A DNA stretch of 64,000 nt from Pseudodesulfovibrio sp. 5S69 (lineage in GTDB: Bacteria > Desulfobacterota > Desulfovibrionia > Desulfovibrionales > Desulfovibrionaceae), in contig NZ_CP146609.1 in assembly GCF_037094465.1 (NCBI RefSeq), positions 3,281,501 through 3,345,500 on the forward strand. The letters are read 5' to 3'. Position numbers and translations under genes: made by a program. Below, piece by piece: positions 1-9,689 of this stretch. The notes beneath the pieces are model-generated. The model was not told the origin of the DNA. It ran no database searches and was given only the letters and a program-made list of their open reading frames with translations. How positions within the stretch are numbered: position 1 is the first letter of the stretch; every line of letters begins with the position of its first letter.

Positions 1-40
1 CGGACCAGGGCAGATTGCCGACATAGATATTCTTGGACAT
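1..40 (-). CDS. RRM-type RNA-binding protein, N-terminal fragment
   Basis: Only the first 13 codons lie in the window. They read MSKNIYVGNLPWS, the classic opening of a small single-RRM protein (beta-1 strand with RNP-2 motif, IYVGNL). An AGGAG ribosome site sits 8 bases before the ATG at 40. Bacterial members of this family are about 80-100 residues and are often cold-induced RNA chaperones. The rest of the gene runs off the left edge, so RNP-1 cannot be checked. Confidence 0.75.
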   Translation of the reverse strand, partial: MSKNIYVGNLPWS

Positions 41-94
41 AATATTCACTCCTGGTGAATGCAATTTGATGCTCTCGCATCGATGAAATAATAA

Positions 95-129
95 GAGAAG
101 CAGCGTACACGATGCGCACACTGCTTCTC
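95..129. promoter_or_regulatory. Hairpin in the leader of the RRM gene
   Basis: A perfect 9-bp inverted repeat (GAGAAGCAG at 95-103, CTGCTTCTC at 121-129) with a 17-base loop lies about 55 bases upstream of the RRM start codon. There is no U-tract on either side, so it is not a simple terminator. A TTGACT box on the minus strand (235-240) could be the -35 of the RRM promoter, but no good -10 follows it. A leader hairpin fits post-transcriptional control of an RNA-binding protein gene; this is inference. Nothing else is seen between 41 and 286. Confidence 0.35.
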
Positions 130-286
130 GATATACCTGTTTCCTTTCCCCAGTCAGCGTCGGCCGGAAATGAGACCGTCCCCTAAGGGTCCCGCTGACA
201 CACTAGTGGGCACAGTTCTCTAAAAAACAGAATAAGTCAAGGGGTTTTTTTAAATTTAAACGGAATTAAATGGCAGGGTTCCACTT

Positions 287-1783
287 TCAGCCCTTTGACC
301 GGGCCGCTTCAAACGCGCTCCGATCGCCGCAAAACCGTTGCCGTCCGCCCGCAAGTTCCATAATTCGGTTGACCGCGGGAACGCGATCCTCGGCGTAATG
401 GGAGACCATGACCAGCGGGATTCCGGACTCGGCCAGCCGCTCGATGAGACCGACCATTAACGCCCTGGAGGCAGGGTCCAGGCCGGACAGCGGCTCGTCC
501 AGGAGAAGCAGCCGCGGCCCCGGCGCCATGGCCCGTGCCAGAAAAACCCTCCGCTGCTGGCCGTAGGACATGTGCCGCAGCCGCCGCGCGCCCAGCCCGT
601 TCAGGCCGACGATGTCCAGCCACTGTTCGGCCCCGAGCCGCTCCCGGCTGGTGGGCTCGTCGAGCATGCCCACCGAGCCGCGGAACCCGGACATGACCGT
701 CTCCTCGGCGGTCACCTCCCAGCCCAACTCGCGGGCGTACCCGGCCTGGAGATCCGGGGAGACCACGCCGATGAGCGGCCGGGCCTCGTCCATGGTCATG
801 CCGCCGAAGCGCTCCACCGTGCCCGTACCCCGCTCGCCGTCGGCATAAGGGGCGATGTGGCTCAGGATCAGCTTGAGCAGCGTGGACTTGCCCGCCCCGT
901 TCTCGCCGAGCACGAGCCAGTTCTCGCCGGGCAGGACCTCCCAGTTGATATCGTGGAGAATGCGCTTGCCGTCGGCCACCACGGACACGTCGGTCATGCG
1001 CAGGAGGAATTCGAAGGACTCGGGCGCGGGCACGGAGGGCAGGTCGCAGGCGACCACGTCCGGGGCGGCCTCGCTCAGAGCTCGTTCGGCCTGTGCGCGC
1101 TCCCCTTCGGCCAGGACCTCGCCCTGGCCCAGGGCCAGGGCATGGCGTACGCAGTCGGGCAGGTCTCCGGCCCGGTGTGCGGCGCAGACCAGGGTGGTCC
1201 GTTCCCCGGCCAGATCAAGCAGTGCGACCACCTCGCCCCGCGAGGCCGCGTCCAGCCCGTCCAGGGCCTCGTCCAGGAGCAGGATGTCCGGCTCCGGGGC
1301 CAGGGCGCGGGCCACCAGGAGCTTGCGCACCTGGCCTGTGGAAAGTGTGCGCAACTCGCTCTCGGCCAGATCGCGGATGTCCAGCCGGTCGATGACCGTG
1401 TCGGCTGCGGCCTCCTCCCCGGGCTCGGCCCGGTCGTAGAGGATGGGGGTGTCGTAAAACCCGGCCAGGACCACGTCGCGGCCCTTCACCCTCGGGGTGT
1501 GCAGAAAGTAGAAGTCCTGCATGTCCGCCGAGACCAGGCCGATGCGCTGCCTGAGGCCGAGCACGGTCCGCTGCGGACCTTCGCCGAAATCGTAGACGCG
1601 CTCACCGCCGATGTCCGGGGTGATCTCGCCGCGCAGCAAGCGCAGCAGGGTGGTCTTGCCCGAGCCGTTGCGCCCGGTCACGGCGGTGTGGCGGCCGCGC
1701 GCCAGTTGCCAGGTCACGGGCCCGAGCAGCCGCCTGCCGTTTCGGGTCACGGACACGTCTTTCAGAGAAACGAGTGGATTCAT
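287..1783 (-). CDS. modF: Twin-domain ABC ATPase, ModF-like
   Basis: This 498-residue protein is two ABC ATPase domains in one chain. Domain 1 has Walker A GRNGSGKTT (about residues 37-45), signature LSTGQ (about 147) and Walker B ILLLDEA. Domain 2 has Walker A GENGAGKST (about 294), signature MSYGQ (about 405) and Walker B LLLLDEP. There are no membrane segments. Length and arrangement match ModF of E. coli (about 490 residues), a cytosolic ATPase linked to molybdate handling, but no permease or binding protein is nearby, so the substrate is unproven. The start at 1783 is chosen because AGGAGAC stands just upstream; longer in-frame starts have no such site. It is divergent from the DUF362 gene. 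Confidence 0.75.
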   Translation of the reverse strand: MNPLVSLKDVSVTRNGRRLLGPVTWQLARGRHTAVTGRNGSGKTTLLRLLRGEITPDIGGERVYDFGEGPQRTVLGLRQRIGLVSADMQDFYFLHTPRVKGRDVVLAGFYDTPILYDRAEPGEEAAADTVIDRLDIRDLAESELRTLSTGQVRKLLVARALAPEPDILLLDEALDGLDAASRGEVVALLDLAGERTTLVCAAHRAGDLPDCVRHALALGQGEVLAEGERAQAERALSEAAPDVVACDLPSVPAPESFEFLLRMTDVSVVADGKRILHDINWEVLPGENWLVLGENGAGKSTLLKLILSHIAPYADGERGTGTVERFGGMTMDEARPLIGVVSPDLQAGYARELGWEVTAEETVMSGFRGSVGMLDEPTSRERLGAEQWLDIVGLNGLGARRLRHMSYGQQRRVFLARAMAPGPRLLLLDEPLSGLDPASRALMVGLIERLAESGIPLVMVSHYAEDRVPAVNRIMELAGGRQRFCGDRSAFEAARSKG

Positions 1784-1862
1784 TCGGCTATTGTCTCCTT
1801 TCCCGACCCGGCTGGCAAGCCCCGACTTGTCAATGTCCGGGACCGGGCCTATGCTCACCCGC

Positions 1863-2786
1863 ATGCCTGAAACCGTCGCCATTCTCCACGTCCCGGAATA
1901 CCGGCCCGAACGGCTCGGCCCGGCCGTTGCCCGGCTCCTGGAGACCATCGGATTCACGCCCACGCCGGGCGACCGGGTTCTGGTCAAGCCGAACCTGGTC
2001 AACGGCAGCAACGCGGCCCACTGCACCACCCACCCGCTGGTGGTCCGGGCGGCCTGCGCCTGGCTCCTGGACCACGGCGCGCGGGTCACCGTGGCCGACT
2101 CCCCGGCCTTCGGCCCGGCCTCCTACGTAGCCGGCGCCTCGGGGCTTGCGGCCTCCCTCGCGGACCTCGGCCTCAAGGCCGAAAGCCTGGCCCGGCCCGC
2201 GCCCCTCAACCTGACCCTGGGCGGGACCATCGGCCTGTCCCGTGACGCCCTGGAGGCGGACCGCATCCTCAACCTGCCCAAGCTCAAGGTCCATTGCCAG
2301 ATGACCGTGTCCGGCGCGGTCAAGAACCTGTTCGGCTGCGTGGTCGGGTTTCGCAAGGCCTATGCCCACCACCGGCTGGGACACAGCCACGCGGTCTTCC
2401 GGTCCATGATCATGGACGTGTACCGGGCACTGCCCCAAGCGGTACATCTCATGGACGCGGTCCGGCCCATGCATCGCGACGGGCCCATCAAGGGCGAGCC
2501 GTTCCCGCTCGGCATGCTCGCCGCGTCGAACAACGGCGTGGCCCTGGACACCATGGCCTGCGCCCTGCTCGGGCTCGCCCCGGAGCAGGTCCCCCTGTGG
2601 GAGGAGGCCCGGACCCGTGGCATGGACGGCGCGGATCCGGCCCGACTGGCGTATCCGCTGGAATCATTAGAAGGGTTTGACACCACTGGTTTTATGCTCT
2701 CCGAGACCCGCGAACTATCCTTCGCGCCCATGCGGCTGATCCGGGGACGTATGCGCAGCCTGTTGAAACATCTTGCAAAAAATTGA
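1863..2786 (+). CDS. DUF362 domain protein
   Basis: A 307-residue protein of the DUF362 family. Family features are VLVKPNLV near the N-terminus, NLPKLKVHCQMTVSGAVKN in the middle and a C-terminal part with VALDTMACALLG. DUF362 proteins are uncharacterised and often found in anaerobes, sometimes fused to ferredoxin domains; here no CxxCxxC cluster is present, only scattered cysteines. The start is uncertain: ATG at 1851 and ATG at 1863 are in frame and neither has a clear ribosome site; 1863 (MPETVAILHVPE) was preferred because the conserved domain begins there. It lies 40 bases ahead of hypF and may be co-transcribed with it. Confidence 0.75.
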   Translation: MPETVAILHVPEYRPERLGPAVARLLETIGFTPTPGDRVLVKPNLVNGSNAAHCTTHPLVVRAACAWLLDHGARVTVADSPAFGPASYVAGASGLAASLADLGLKAESLARPAPLNLTLGGTIGLSRDALEADRILNLPKLKVHCQMTVSGAVKNLFGCVVGFRKAYAHHRLGHSHAVFRSMIMDVYRALPQAVHLMDAVRPMHRDGPIKGEPFPLGMLAASNNGVALDTMACALLGLAPEQVPLWEEARTRGMDGADPARLAYPLESLEGFDTTGFMLSETRELSFAPMRLIRGRMRSLLKHLAKN

Positions 2787-2826
2787 TTCCCCTTGCGTAA
2801 AATGGGCTTGAACGGTATGGACAACC

Positions 2827-5145
2827 ATGCGGATGCGCCAGCGTTTCACCATCACCGGCCAAGTGCAGGGAGTGGGCTTCAGGCCCTTCGTCTACCGCAT
2901 CGCCCTTGACCACGGCGTCACCGGCTCGGTGAACAATTCCTCGGCCGGAGTGCTCATCGAGGTGCAGGGCGACGCCGGGCAGGTCAACGGGTTCGCCGAG
3001 GATCTGACCGGCAAACTGCCGCCACTGGCGCGCATCGTCACCCTGGACTTCGAGGAACTGGACGCGGTGGACGGCGAGGACGCCTTCATCATCCTGGAAT
3101 CCACCCGGGGCGAAGGACACTCCGTGCTCATCAGCCCGGACGTGGCCACCTGCCAGGACTGCCTGGACGACATGCGCGACCCGGACAACCGGCGCTACCG
3201 CTATCCGTTCACCAACTGCACCAACTGCGGGCCGCGCTACACCATCACGCGGTCCATTCCCTACGACCGTCCCCAGACCTCCATGGCCAAGTTCACCCTG
3301 TGCCCGGAGTGCGGGGCCGAGTACACCGATCCGCTGGACCGGCGTTTCCACGCCCAGCCCAACGCCTGCCCGCGCTGCGGCCCGCGCACCTGGATGACCG
3401 ACCGCGACGGCCTGGTCATCGCCCAGGGCGACGAGTCCCTGCGCCGCCTGGCGGTCGAACTGGCCGCGGGCAGAATCGCGGCGGTCAAGGGGCTCGGCGG
3501 CTTCCACCTCGTCTGCGATGCGGGCTCGAACAAGGTTGTGGACGAACTCAGGCGGCGCAAGCACCGCCCGGACAAACCCCTGGCCGTGATGGTCACGGAC
3601 ATGGGCACGGCCCGGCGGCTGGCCCTGGTCTCTCCGGCCGAAGAGGAATGGCTGACCGGCATCCGCAGGCCCATCGTCCTGGCGGCCAAGAAGCGCCCGT
3701 TCCCGCTGGCCCGGAGCGTGGCCCCGGACACGGATTTCGTCGGGCTGATGCTGCCCTACACCCCGCTGCACCACATCCTGCTCAGCGACTATGCCGAACT
3801 CAAGGGCCCCGAGGCCGCCCTGGTCATGACCTCGGGCAACATGAGCTCCGAGCCCATCTGCCTGGACAACGACGAGGCCCTGGAACGACTGACCGACATC
3901 GCGGACATCTTTCTCTTTCACAACCGGGACATCCTCATCCGTACGGACGATTCCGTGGTCCGGGTCAACCCGGATACGGGCGAACCGATCTTCATGCGCC
4001 GGGCGCGCGGCTTCGTGCCCTCCCCGGTCTTCCTCCCGGCCAAGGGCCCGACCGTGCTCGGCGTGGGCCCGGAGCTCAAGTGCACCCTGACCCTGACCAA
4101 GGGCGACCAGGCCTTCACCAGCCAGCACATCGGCAACATGTCCAACCTGGAGACGCTGGAGTTTCACAACGAGATCCGCGCCCACCTCGAAGACATCCTG
4201 CAGGTCACGCCCGAGCTCATCGTCCGCGACCTGCACCCGGACTACATGACCTCTTCCCTGGCCGAGGAGCTGGGCCGGAAACGGGGCGTGCCCGTGGCCG
4301 CGCTGCAACACCACTACGCGCATATCCACGCGGTCCTGGCCGAGAACAGGTTCGACGGGCCGGTCATCGGCCTGGCCCTGGACGGCACGGGCTACGGCGA
4401 GGACGGGACCATCTGGGGCGGCGAGTGCCTGCTGGTGGACCCGATACCCCTCGACCACCAGCGGCTGGCCCATTTCTCGCGCTTCCGGCTGCCCGGCGGC
4501 GAGGCCGCGGTCAGGGAGCCGTGGCGCATTGCCCAGGCCGCCCTGTGGGCGCTCGGCGTCAAGGAACCGGGCAAGTACGCCTGGCCGTGGCTCGACCGCT
4601 TCGAGGGGGAGAGCCGCTTCCTGCCGCAGATGCTCGAAAAGGGGCTCAACGCGCCTCTGACGTCGAGCTGCGGACGGTTGTTCGACGGTGTGGCCGCCCT
4701 GTGCGGACTGACCGACGCCATCACCTACGAGGGGCAGGCGGCCATCCTCCTGGAAAAAGCCCAGGACATGGACGAAACCGGGGCGTACCCCTGCCCGCTC
4801 AAGTCCGACGACCCGGTGGCCCTGGACACCCTGGCCATGGTGGCGGCGGCGCTCGAGGACCTGGAGAACGGCGTGCCCGTGGGCAGGATCGCCCGGCGCT
4901 TCCACCTGGGGCTGATCAACGGCCTGACCGAGATGGCCTTTTCCTTTTCCATGCTCCTGGATATCCACCACGTGGCCCTGTCCGGCGGGGTCATGCAGAA
5001 CCTGACTCTGGCCCGCGAATTGCCCCTGGCCCTCCAGGGCGCGGGTCTGCTACCCTTGGTCCATACCCAGTTGCCGCCCAACGACGGGTGCATCTCCCTG
5101 GGCCAGGCGGCGTGGGGAGTGCGCAGGCTGCTCAACGAACCCTAG
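2827..5145 (+). CDS. hypF: Carbamoyltransferase HypF, [NiFe] hydrogenase maturation
   Basis: HypF makes the thiocarbamate on HypE from carbamoyl phosphate and ATP, the source of the cyanide ligands of [NiFe] hydrogenases; it acts in the cytosol. At 772 residues it is full length. Domains in order: acylphosphatase (QGVGFRPFVYR at about 16-26), two paired zinc fingers (CQDCLDD, NCTNCGPRY, LCPECGAEY, NACPRCGPR), a YrdC-like domain (AAVKGLGGFHLVCDA) and a Kae1-like domain with the metal pair in LQHHYAHIHA and the late VALSGGVMQN motif. No other hyp genes are in the window, so hydrogenase genes must lie elsewhere. The ribosome site is weak. Confidence 0.96.
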   Translation: MRMRQRFTITGQVQGVGFRPFVYRIALDHGVTGSVNNSSAGVLIEVQGDAGQVNGFAEDLTGKLPPLARIVTLDFEELDAVDGEDAFIILESTRGEGHSVLISPDVATCQDCLDDMRDPDNRRYRYPFTNCTNCGPRYTITRSIPYDRPQTSMAKFTLCPECGAEYTDPLDRRFHAQPNACPRCGPRTWMTDRDGLVIAQGDESLRRLAVELAAGRIAAVKGLGGFHLVCDAGSNKVVDELRRRKHRPDKPLAVMVTDMGTARRLALVSPAEEEWLTGIRRPIVLAAKKRPFPLARSVAPDTDFVGLMLPYTPLHHILLSDYAELKGPEAALVMTSGNMSSEPICLDNDEALERLTDIADIFLFHNRDILIRTDDSVVRVNPDTGEPIFMRRARGFVPSPVFLPAKGPTVLGVGPELKCTLTLTKGDQAFTSQHIGNMSNLETLEFHNEIRAHLEDILQVTPELIVRDLHPDYMTSSLAEELGRKRGVPVAALQHHYAHIHAVLAENRFDGPVIGLALDGTGYGEDGTIWGGECLLVDPIPLDHQRLAHFSRFRLPGGEAAVREPWRIAQAALWALGVKEPGKYAWPWLDRFEGESRFLPQMLEKGLNAPLTSSCGRLFDGVAALCGLTDAITYEGQAAILLEKAQDMDETGAYPCPLKSDDPVALDTLAMVAAALEDLENGVPVGRIARRFHLGLINGLTEMAFSFSMLLDIHHVALSGGVMQNLTLARELPLALQGAGLLPLVHTQLPPNDGCISLGQAAWGVRRLLNEP

Positions 5146-5153
5146 GAGGGACC

Positions 5154-5864
5154 ATGCCCCGGACACTGACGCTGCTGATCACCCTTTTCCTGCTGCTCGG
5201 CCCGTCAACGCTCCGGGCCGCCCCGCCCTGCTCCCCGCCGGTCCTGGGCTCGGTAACGGTTGAGGAGCGGACGCCCGGCTTCAAGGTGGATGCCGAATAC
5301 CCGGTGCTCTGCCGGGCCGAACCCACCCGTGCGCTCCGCGACTACGTGTCCGGGGCCATCCGCGAATTCAAGATGACCGACCCGGACCACGACCTGCGCC
5401 GGTTTCCCCATCCCTATGAGCTGCTCACCCGATATGCGGTCTGGCCCGCGCAGGACAACCGCTTCGTCTCGGTCAAGCTGCACGTCATGGCCTACACCGG
5501 CGGGGCCCATCCCAACAACTGGCCCATGACCTGGGTCTTCGATATGGCCGACGGCAGCGAGATCACCCTGGACCGTCTGTTCCCGGACCGCGAGGCCGCC
5601 CTGGCCAAGGTCTCAATCCTGTGCCGAGAGGTCTTGTCCCGCTCGCTGGGCGGCATGCTCGTGCCGGACATGCTCGACGCGGGACTCACGCCCACGGCCG
5701 ACAACTTCGGCCGCTTCGTCCTGACAAGCGAGGGCGTGGCCTTCTTCTTCGGCCCGTACCAGGTGGCCCCCTACGCGGCGGGCGAACAGGTGGTGACCTT
5801 CCCCTACGATCACCTGGGCGGGCTCATCGCCCCGGACATCGCGGCAGGCGTCGGTTCGGAATAG
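5154..5864 (+). CDS. Exported RsiV/PdaC-like protein (DUF3298 type)
   Basis: A 236-residue protein with a signal peptide (hydrophobic LLITLFLLLGPS, cleavage near LRAA-PP). The body carries features of the PdaC/SigV/RsiV-like periplasmic domains: VSVKLHVMAYTGGAHPNNW and, later, ITLDRLFPDREAAL with FVLTSEGVAFFFGPYQVAPYA, typical of DUF3298. Members bind envelope ligands or act as anti-sigma sensors, but this one has no cytoplasmic anti-sigma part. AGGAGGG lies just upstream, and the gene starts only 8 bases after hypF stops, so it is probably in the same transcript though functionally unrelated. Confidence 0.75.
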   Translation: MPRTLTLLITLFLLLGPSTLRAAPPCSPPVLGSVTVEERTPGFKVDAEYPVLCRAEPTRALRDYVSGAIREFKMTDPDHDLRRFPHPYELLTRYAVWPAQDNRFVSVKLHVMAYTGGAHPNNWPMTWVFDMADGSEITLDRLFPDREAALAKVSILCREVLSRSLGGMLVPDMLDAGLTPTADNFGRFVLTSEGVAFFFGPYQVAPYAAGEQVVTFPYDHLGGLIAPDIAAGVGSE

Positions 5865-5935
5865 ACCGCCGTTGCCCGGGACCGCAAAAAAACGGTAAGA
5901 ATATCCATCATCAAACCACGCACCAAGGAGCCACT

Positions 5936-6094
5936 ATGGAAATCCTGCGCATCATCATCTCCATCCTCATCCCGCCGCTGGGCGCCTTTCTCAAGGTCGG
6001 CCTGGGGCTGCAATTCTGGATCAACCTGCTCCTGACCCTGCTGGGCTATTTCCCCGGCCTGGTCCACGTCATCTGGCTGCTGTCCAGACGATAG
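5936..6094 (+). CDS. YqaE/Pmp3-family membrane peptide
   Basis: A 52-residue hydrophobic peptide with two membrane helices separated by a short loop (ILIPPLGAFLKVG, then FWINLLLTLLGYFPGLVHVIWLL). The pattern IPPLGAFLKVG...LNLLLTLLGYFPGxxHAxW is diagnostic for Pmp3/YqaE. The family is linked to membrane potential and salt or cold stress; its exact role is not settled. AAGGAG lies 7 bases before the ATG. A strong terminator follows at once. Confidence 0.9.
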   Translation: MEILRIIISILIPPLGAFLKVGLGLQFWINLLLTLLGYFPGLVHVIWLLSRR

Positions 6095-6101
6095 GCGGAA
6101 A

Positions 6102-6130
6102 AAAGGCCCGGTGCATGCCGGGCCTTTTTT
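6102..6130. terminator. Bidirectional intrinsic terminator
   Basis: A 10-bp stem (AAAGGCCCGG / CCGGGCCTTT) with a 6-base loop and T-tract on the plus strand and A-tract before it. It ends the Pmp3 transcript and, read on the minus strand, the chemoreceptor transcript that stops at 6142. Confidence 0.85.
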
Positions 6131-6141
6131 GTGTCCTGTGA

Positions 6142-8301
6142 TCAGAACCGTTCCAGGTCGTCATTGGGGCCGGAGTCCGTGCCGGAAGGCAGCCCGCGAG
6201 GCGGCTCGAAACCACCGTCGTCGCCCACGCCGCTCAGATCGAAAAAGCCGATCGTATGGTGCAGTTGCCGAGCCAGGGCGGACAGTTCCTCTGCTGTGGA
6301 AGCCAGTTCCTCCGAGGCCGAGGCGTTCTGCTGGATGGCTTGGTCAAGGCCCTGGATGCCGCTGTTGACCTGGGCCGCCCCCTCGGATTGCTCGCTGCTG
6401 GACGCGGATATCTCCTGGACCAGCTCCGAAGTCCGCTGGATGTCAGGGACCATCTTGGCCAGCATATCCCCGGCCTTTTCGGCCACGGCCACGGAGTTGG
6501 TGGACAGCTCGCTGATCTCGGCCGCGGCCTGTCCGCTGCGTTCGGCCAGCTTGCGCACCTCGGCCGCGACCACGGCGAACCCCTTGCCCTGCTCCCCGGC
6601 CCTGGCCGCCTCGATGGCCGCGTTCAGAGCCAGCAGGTTGGTCTGCCGGGCTATCTCCTCGATGACGGAGATTTTTTCCGCGATGTCGCGCATGGCCTGC
6701 AGGGTCTCGCCCACGGCCCGGCCGCCTTCTTCGGCATCGCCGCTGGCCTGCCGCGAGATGGACTCGGTCTTGGCCGCGTTCTCGGAGTTCTGCCGGATGG
6801 AGACCACGATCTGCTCCACGCTGGCCGACACCTCCTCCACGCCGGCCGCCTGCTGGTTGGCCCCGTGGGCCACGGCCTCGGCGGTGGCGTTCAGTTCCGC
6901 GGCCCCGGAAGTCACGTTGGAGGACGCCTGGGACACGTTGCTGACCACCCCCACCAGCTTCTCGACCATGGAGCGCATGGCCCCGTATACCGAACGGCCG
7001 TCCCGGCCCCCTTCAAACCGGACGCCGAGCTTGCCGTCCGCGATGAGCCGTGTGATGCGCACCAACTCCATGGGGTCGGTGCCCAACTGGCCGAGCACGC
7101 TGCGCACGATAAACACGGCGAAGACCAGACTCAGGATGATGGCCGCCAGGCCGATGATCATGGCTGCACGGGCCAGCCAGGCGGCCCGCACCTCCACTGC
7201 GGTGGCCCGTTCCCCGGCCAGGCGGGTGCCCTCGCTCGAAATCTTCTCCACCAGGGGCTCGATGGCGTGCACGGCGGTGCGCATGCGCTCGGTGACCTCT
7301 TTGATATGCGCGTCCTCGGCCACCAATGCGTCGAAGGCGGCCGAATACGAATTGATCATGTCCTCGGCCTCGCTCACGTACCGCTCGTCAGCTCCGGATT
7401 GCTCGAAAGCGCCGACCAGCTTCTCCAGGCTGGCGTGGGTCTTGTGCACGTACTTTTCCTGTCCGCGCAGGAGGTAGTCCTTCTCGCCGCGCCGGACCAT
7501 CAGCAGAAGCCCTTCGACGTCCGGCACAAACACCGAGTCCAGGAGCTTCTCCAGATTCCCGGCGGCCTCGCGCAGGGTCTGGTAGTCGGAGTCGGCCCGG
7601 GTGGCCCGGAAACGACCGAAGGCCGCACGGTACGCCGCCAGCCCCTTGCCCGCTTCGTCGAGCAGCGGGCTCTTTTTCTTCAGGTCCAAGTCGTGCTCGA
7701 AACGGTCCATGGCGTCGAGCAGCCGGTTCAGGTAGCGGTCGGCACCGGTGCGGTGGAAGTCCTTTTCCCAGCGGCGCATGAAGAGCATGTCGATGTACAG
7801 GTCCTGAACCTCATGCCGCTTGAAGGCGGCTTCGGCAGCGTGGACCACGTCCCGGAAGGTGCCCTGGAGCCCCGTATCCGGTGTCAGGCCGCGCCGCTCC
7901 CAGGCCGCGACCAGCTCCAGAAAGGCGGCCCGGTACTCGGCGGCGGCGGCTTCCACCGACCGCGCCTGGGCCGCCAACCCTGGCTCGCCGATGGCCTTGG
8001 CCAGGGGAACGATGGCGGCCGCCTGCTCGTTCACGCGGCCCAGGTTGGACTCGAAGGTCGAGAGGTATTTCTTGTCCAGCCTGAGAAGAAAATCCTTCTC
8101 GTTGCGACGGCATTGCAGCATGGCGATCTCGGCCTGCCGGGCGCGTGCGCTGATCGCCACCTGCTCATTGAGCAGGCTGGCGAAATCCCGCACCGAGGCG
8201 GTGTTGGCATATTCGTAGAGGCCGACCACGACAAGCAGCAGCAGGCTGGCAATGCCGAACCCGGTCAGCAGTTTGGTCCTGAGTTTCAAGGCATGAAACA
8301 T
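6142..8301 (-). CDS. Methyl-accepting chemotaxis protein with helical (HBM-like) sensor
   Basis: A 719-residue inner-membrane chemoreceptor. TM1 is near residues 13-32 and TM2 near 373-400; between them lies an all-helical periplasmic region of about 340 residues with two similar halves ([10 protein letters not shown] and later [11 protein letters not shown]), as in helical bimodular sensor domains. A HAMP follows, then the signalling hairpin with [22 protein letters not shown] and [16 protein letters not shown]. It ends in DLERF, close to the aromatic CheR-tether pattern. The start at 8301 is chosen for GGGGGAG upstream. Ligand unknown. Confidence 0.92.
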   Translation of the reverse strand: MFHALKLRTKLLTGFGIASLLLLVVVGLYEYANTASVRDFASLLNEQVAISARARQAEIAMLQCRRNEKDFLLRLDKKYLSTFESNLGRVNEQAAAIVPLAKAIGEPGLAAQARSVEAAAAEYRAAFLELVAAWERRGLTPDTGLQGTFRDVVHAAEAAFKRHEVQDLYIDMLFMRRWEKDFHRTGADRYLNRLLDAMDRFEHDLDLKKKSPLLDEAGKGLAAYRAAFGRFRATRADSDYQTLREAAGNLEKLLDSVFVPDVEGLLLMVRRGEKDYLLRGQEKYVHKTHASLEKLVGAFEQSGADERYVSEAEDMINSYSAAFDALVAEDAHIKEVTERMRTAVHAIEPLVEKISSEGTRLAGERATAVEVRAAWLARAAMIIGLAAIILSLVFAVFIVRSVLGQLGTDPMELVRITRLIADGKLGVRFEGGRDGRSVYGAMRSMVEKLVGVVSNVSQASSNVTSGAAELNATAEAVAHGANQQAAGVEEVSASVEQIVVSIRQNSENAAKTESISRQASGDAEEGGRAVGETLQAMRDIAEKISVIEEIARQTNLLALNAAIEAARAGEQGKGFAVVAAEVRKLAERSGQAAAEISELSTNSVAVAEKAGDMLAKMVPDIQRTSELVQEISASSSEQSEGAAQVNSGIQGLDQAIQQNASASEELASTAEELSALARQLHHTIGFFDLSGVGDDGGFEPPRGLPSGTDSGPNDDLERF

Positions 8302-8410
8302 TCGATTCTCCCCCTTGGCCAATGGCTTTGCTATCTGCCATATATCCGGCATAGGCTCATCAACATCCATTATTTTAATGTCACAATACGGTTACACAAT
8401 GTGCGGACAC

Positions 8411-8441
8411 AAAAAACGGGCCGGGGAAAATCCCCGGCCCG
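8411..8441 (-). terminator. Terminator after serA
   Basis: A GC-rich 11-bp stem (CGGGCCGGGGA / TCCCCGGCCCG, 8417-8441) followed on the minus strand by TTTTTT (8411-8416). It closes the serA transcript. Confidence 0.85.
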
Positions 8442-8466
8442 CTTGATTTCGGATGCGCGTCGGCGA

Positions 8467-9651
8467 TCAGATGCTGACGCGGTTCACGCCCTCGATGGCA
8501 GCCAGGGCCTCGCGGACGGCTTCGGTGGGTCTGGCGTGGACCATGTACACGGTCTGGACCTGCTCGCCGAGCTTGCGGGAGTTGTTCTCGCGGATGTTCA
8601 CGCCCATCTCGCCCATCAGGGTGCCGAACTTGCCGAACATGCCGGGCTTGTCCTCGTGGGTTATGAAGATGGTGTAGATGTCGGCGCCTTCCTCTTCCAC
8701 GGTCTCCCCCACGTTCACGGAGTTGCCGTACTCGCCGCGCTTGAGATAGCCGGTGACCACCTCGGCGATTTCGATCCCGGTGCGGACGCCCGCGTTGTTG
8801 GTGGACGCGCCCAGATGCGCGGACATGACGATGTTGTCCAGTTCCTGGAGCTTGTTCACGAAGGGCAGCCCCTCGCGCTTGGGCTCGGTCTCGTAGCAGT
8901 CCAGCGCCGCGCCCGCTATCTGCCCGGTCTTGAGCGCGTGGTACAGGGCGTCCTCGGACACGTTCCTGCCGCGCGAGGCGTTGATCAGGAAGGCGGTGTC
9001 CTTCATCTGCTCGAACTCTTCGGCGTTGATGACCGGGTCCGCGCCGCCGCAGTGCAGGGACACGAAATCCGCCTTGCCGAGCAGTTCCGGGATGGAGTCC
9101 ATATAGGTCAGGGGCGCGTCGATGGACCGGTAGAGGTCGTAGCCGATGACCTTCATGCCGATGGCGGAGGCCTTGCCCGCCAGGGCCTGGCCGATGCGCC
9201 CGCAGCCGATGATGCCGAGCGTCTTGCCGAACAACTCCACGCCCTTGAAGCGCTTCTTGTGCCAGGTGCCGCCCATCAGGGTGCGGTGGGCGAACGGCAC
9301 CTTGCGGGCAATGGCGAACATCAGCCCCAGGGCGTGCTCGGCCGTGGCGTTGGTGTTGCCGTTGGGCGCGAACTTGACGATCACGCCCAGTTCCTTGGCC
9401 GCCTCCAGGTCGATGTTGTCCGTGCCCACGCCGCCCCGGCCGACGATCTTGAGCCTGCCTCCGTCCTTCACCCCGGCCTCGAGCAGAGCCCGGGTGACCT
9501 TGGTGGCCGACCGCACGAGCAGGGCGTCGAAGGAGCCGATCTCGCTTGCGAGGTCGTCCTCGTCGCGCTTCTCGGTCTCCACGGTGAAGCCCTGCTGTTT
9601 CAAGTACTTCTGCGCCTCCTCCACGAGGCCGTCATTGGCAAGAATCCGCAT
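8467..9651 (-). CDS. serA: D-3-phosphoglycerate dehydrogenase
   Basis: A 394-residue SerA of the short class with one C-terminal ACT domain (ITHEDKPGMFGKFGTLMGE). The NAD-binding loop is GIIGCGRIGQALA; the catalytic Arg, Glu and His of the D-2-hydroxyacid dehydrogenase family are seen in NASRGRNV, YETEP and SAHLGAST. It oxidises 3-phosphoglycerate in the first step of serine synthesis; the ACT domain suggests feedback by serine. GAGGAG precedes the ATG. It follows the class-V aminotransferase by 38 bases on the same strand, so the two are likely one operon that makes serine. Confidence 0.93.
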   Translation of the reverse strand: MRILANDGLVEEAQKYLKQQGFTVETEKRDEDDLASEIGSFDALLVRSATKVTRALLEAGVKDGGRLKIVGRGGVGTDNIDLEAAKELGVIVKFAPNGNTNATAEHALGLMFAIARKVPFAHRTLMGGTWHKKRFKGVELFGKTLGIIGCGRIGQALAGKASAIGMKVIGYDLYRSIDAPLTYMDSIPELLGKADFVSLHCGGADPVINAEEFEQMKDTAFLINASRGRNVSEDALYHALKTGQIAGAALDCYETEPKREGLPFVNKLQELDNIVMSAHLGASTNNAGVRTGIEIAEVVTGYLKRGEYGNSVNVGETVEEEGADIYTIFITHEDKPGMFGKFGTLMGEMGVNIRENNSRKLGEQVQTVYMVHARPTEAVREALAAIEGVNRVSI

Positions 9652-9689
9652 ACTCTCCTCCCCTTCATATGCTTTGAGTTGTCAGACGG

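Noticed and set aside
287..2089. Longer start for the twin ABC ATPase
   Set aside because: The extra 102 codons are antisense to the DUF362 gene and lack similarity; AGGAGAC precedes ATG at 1783.
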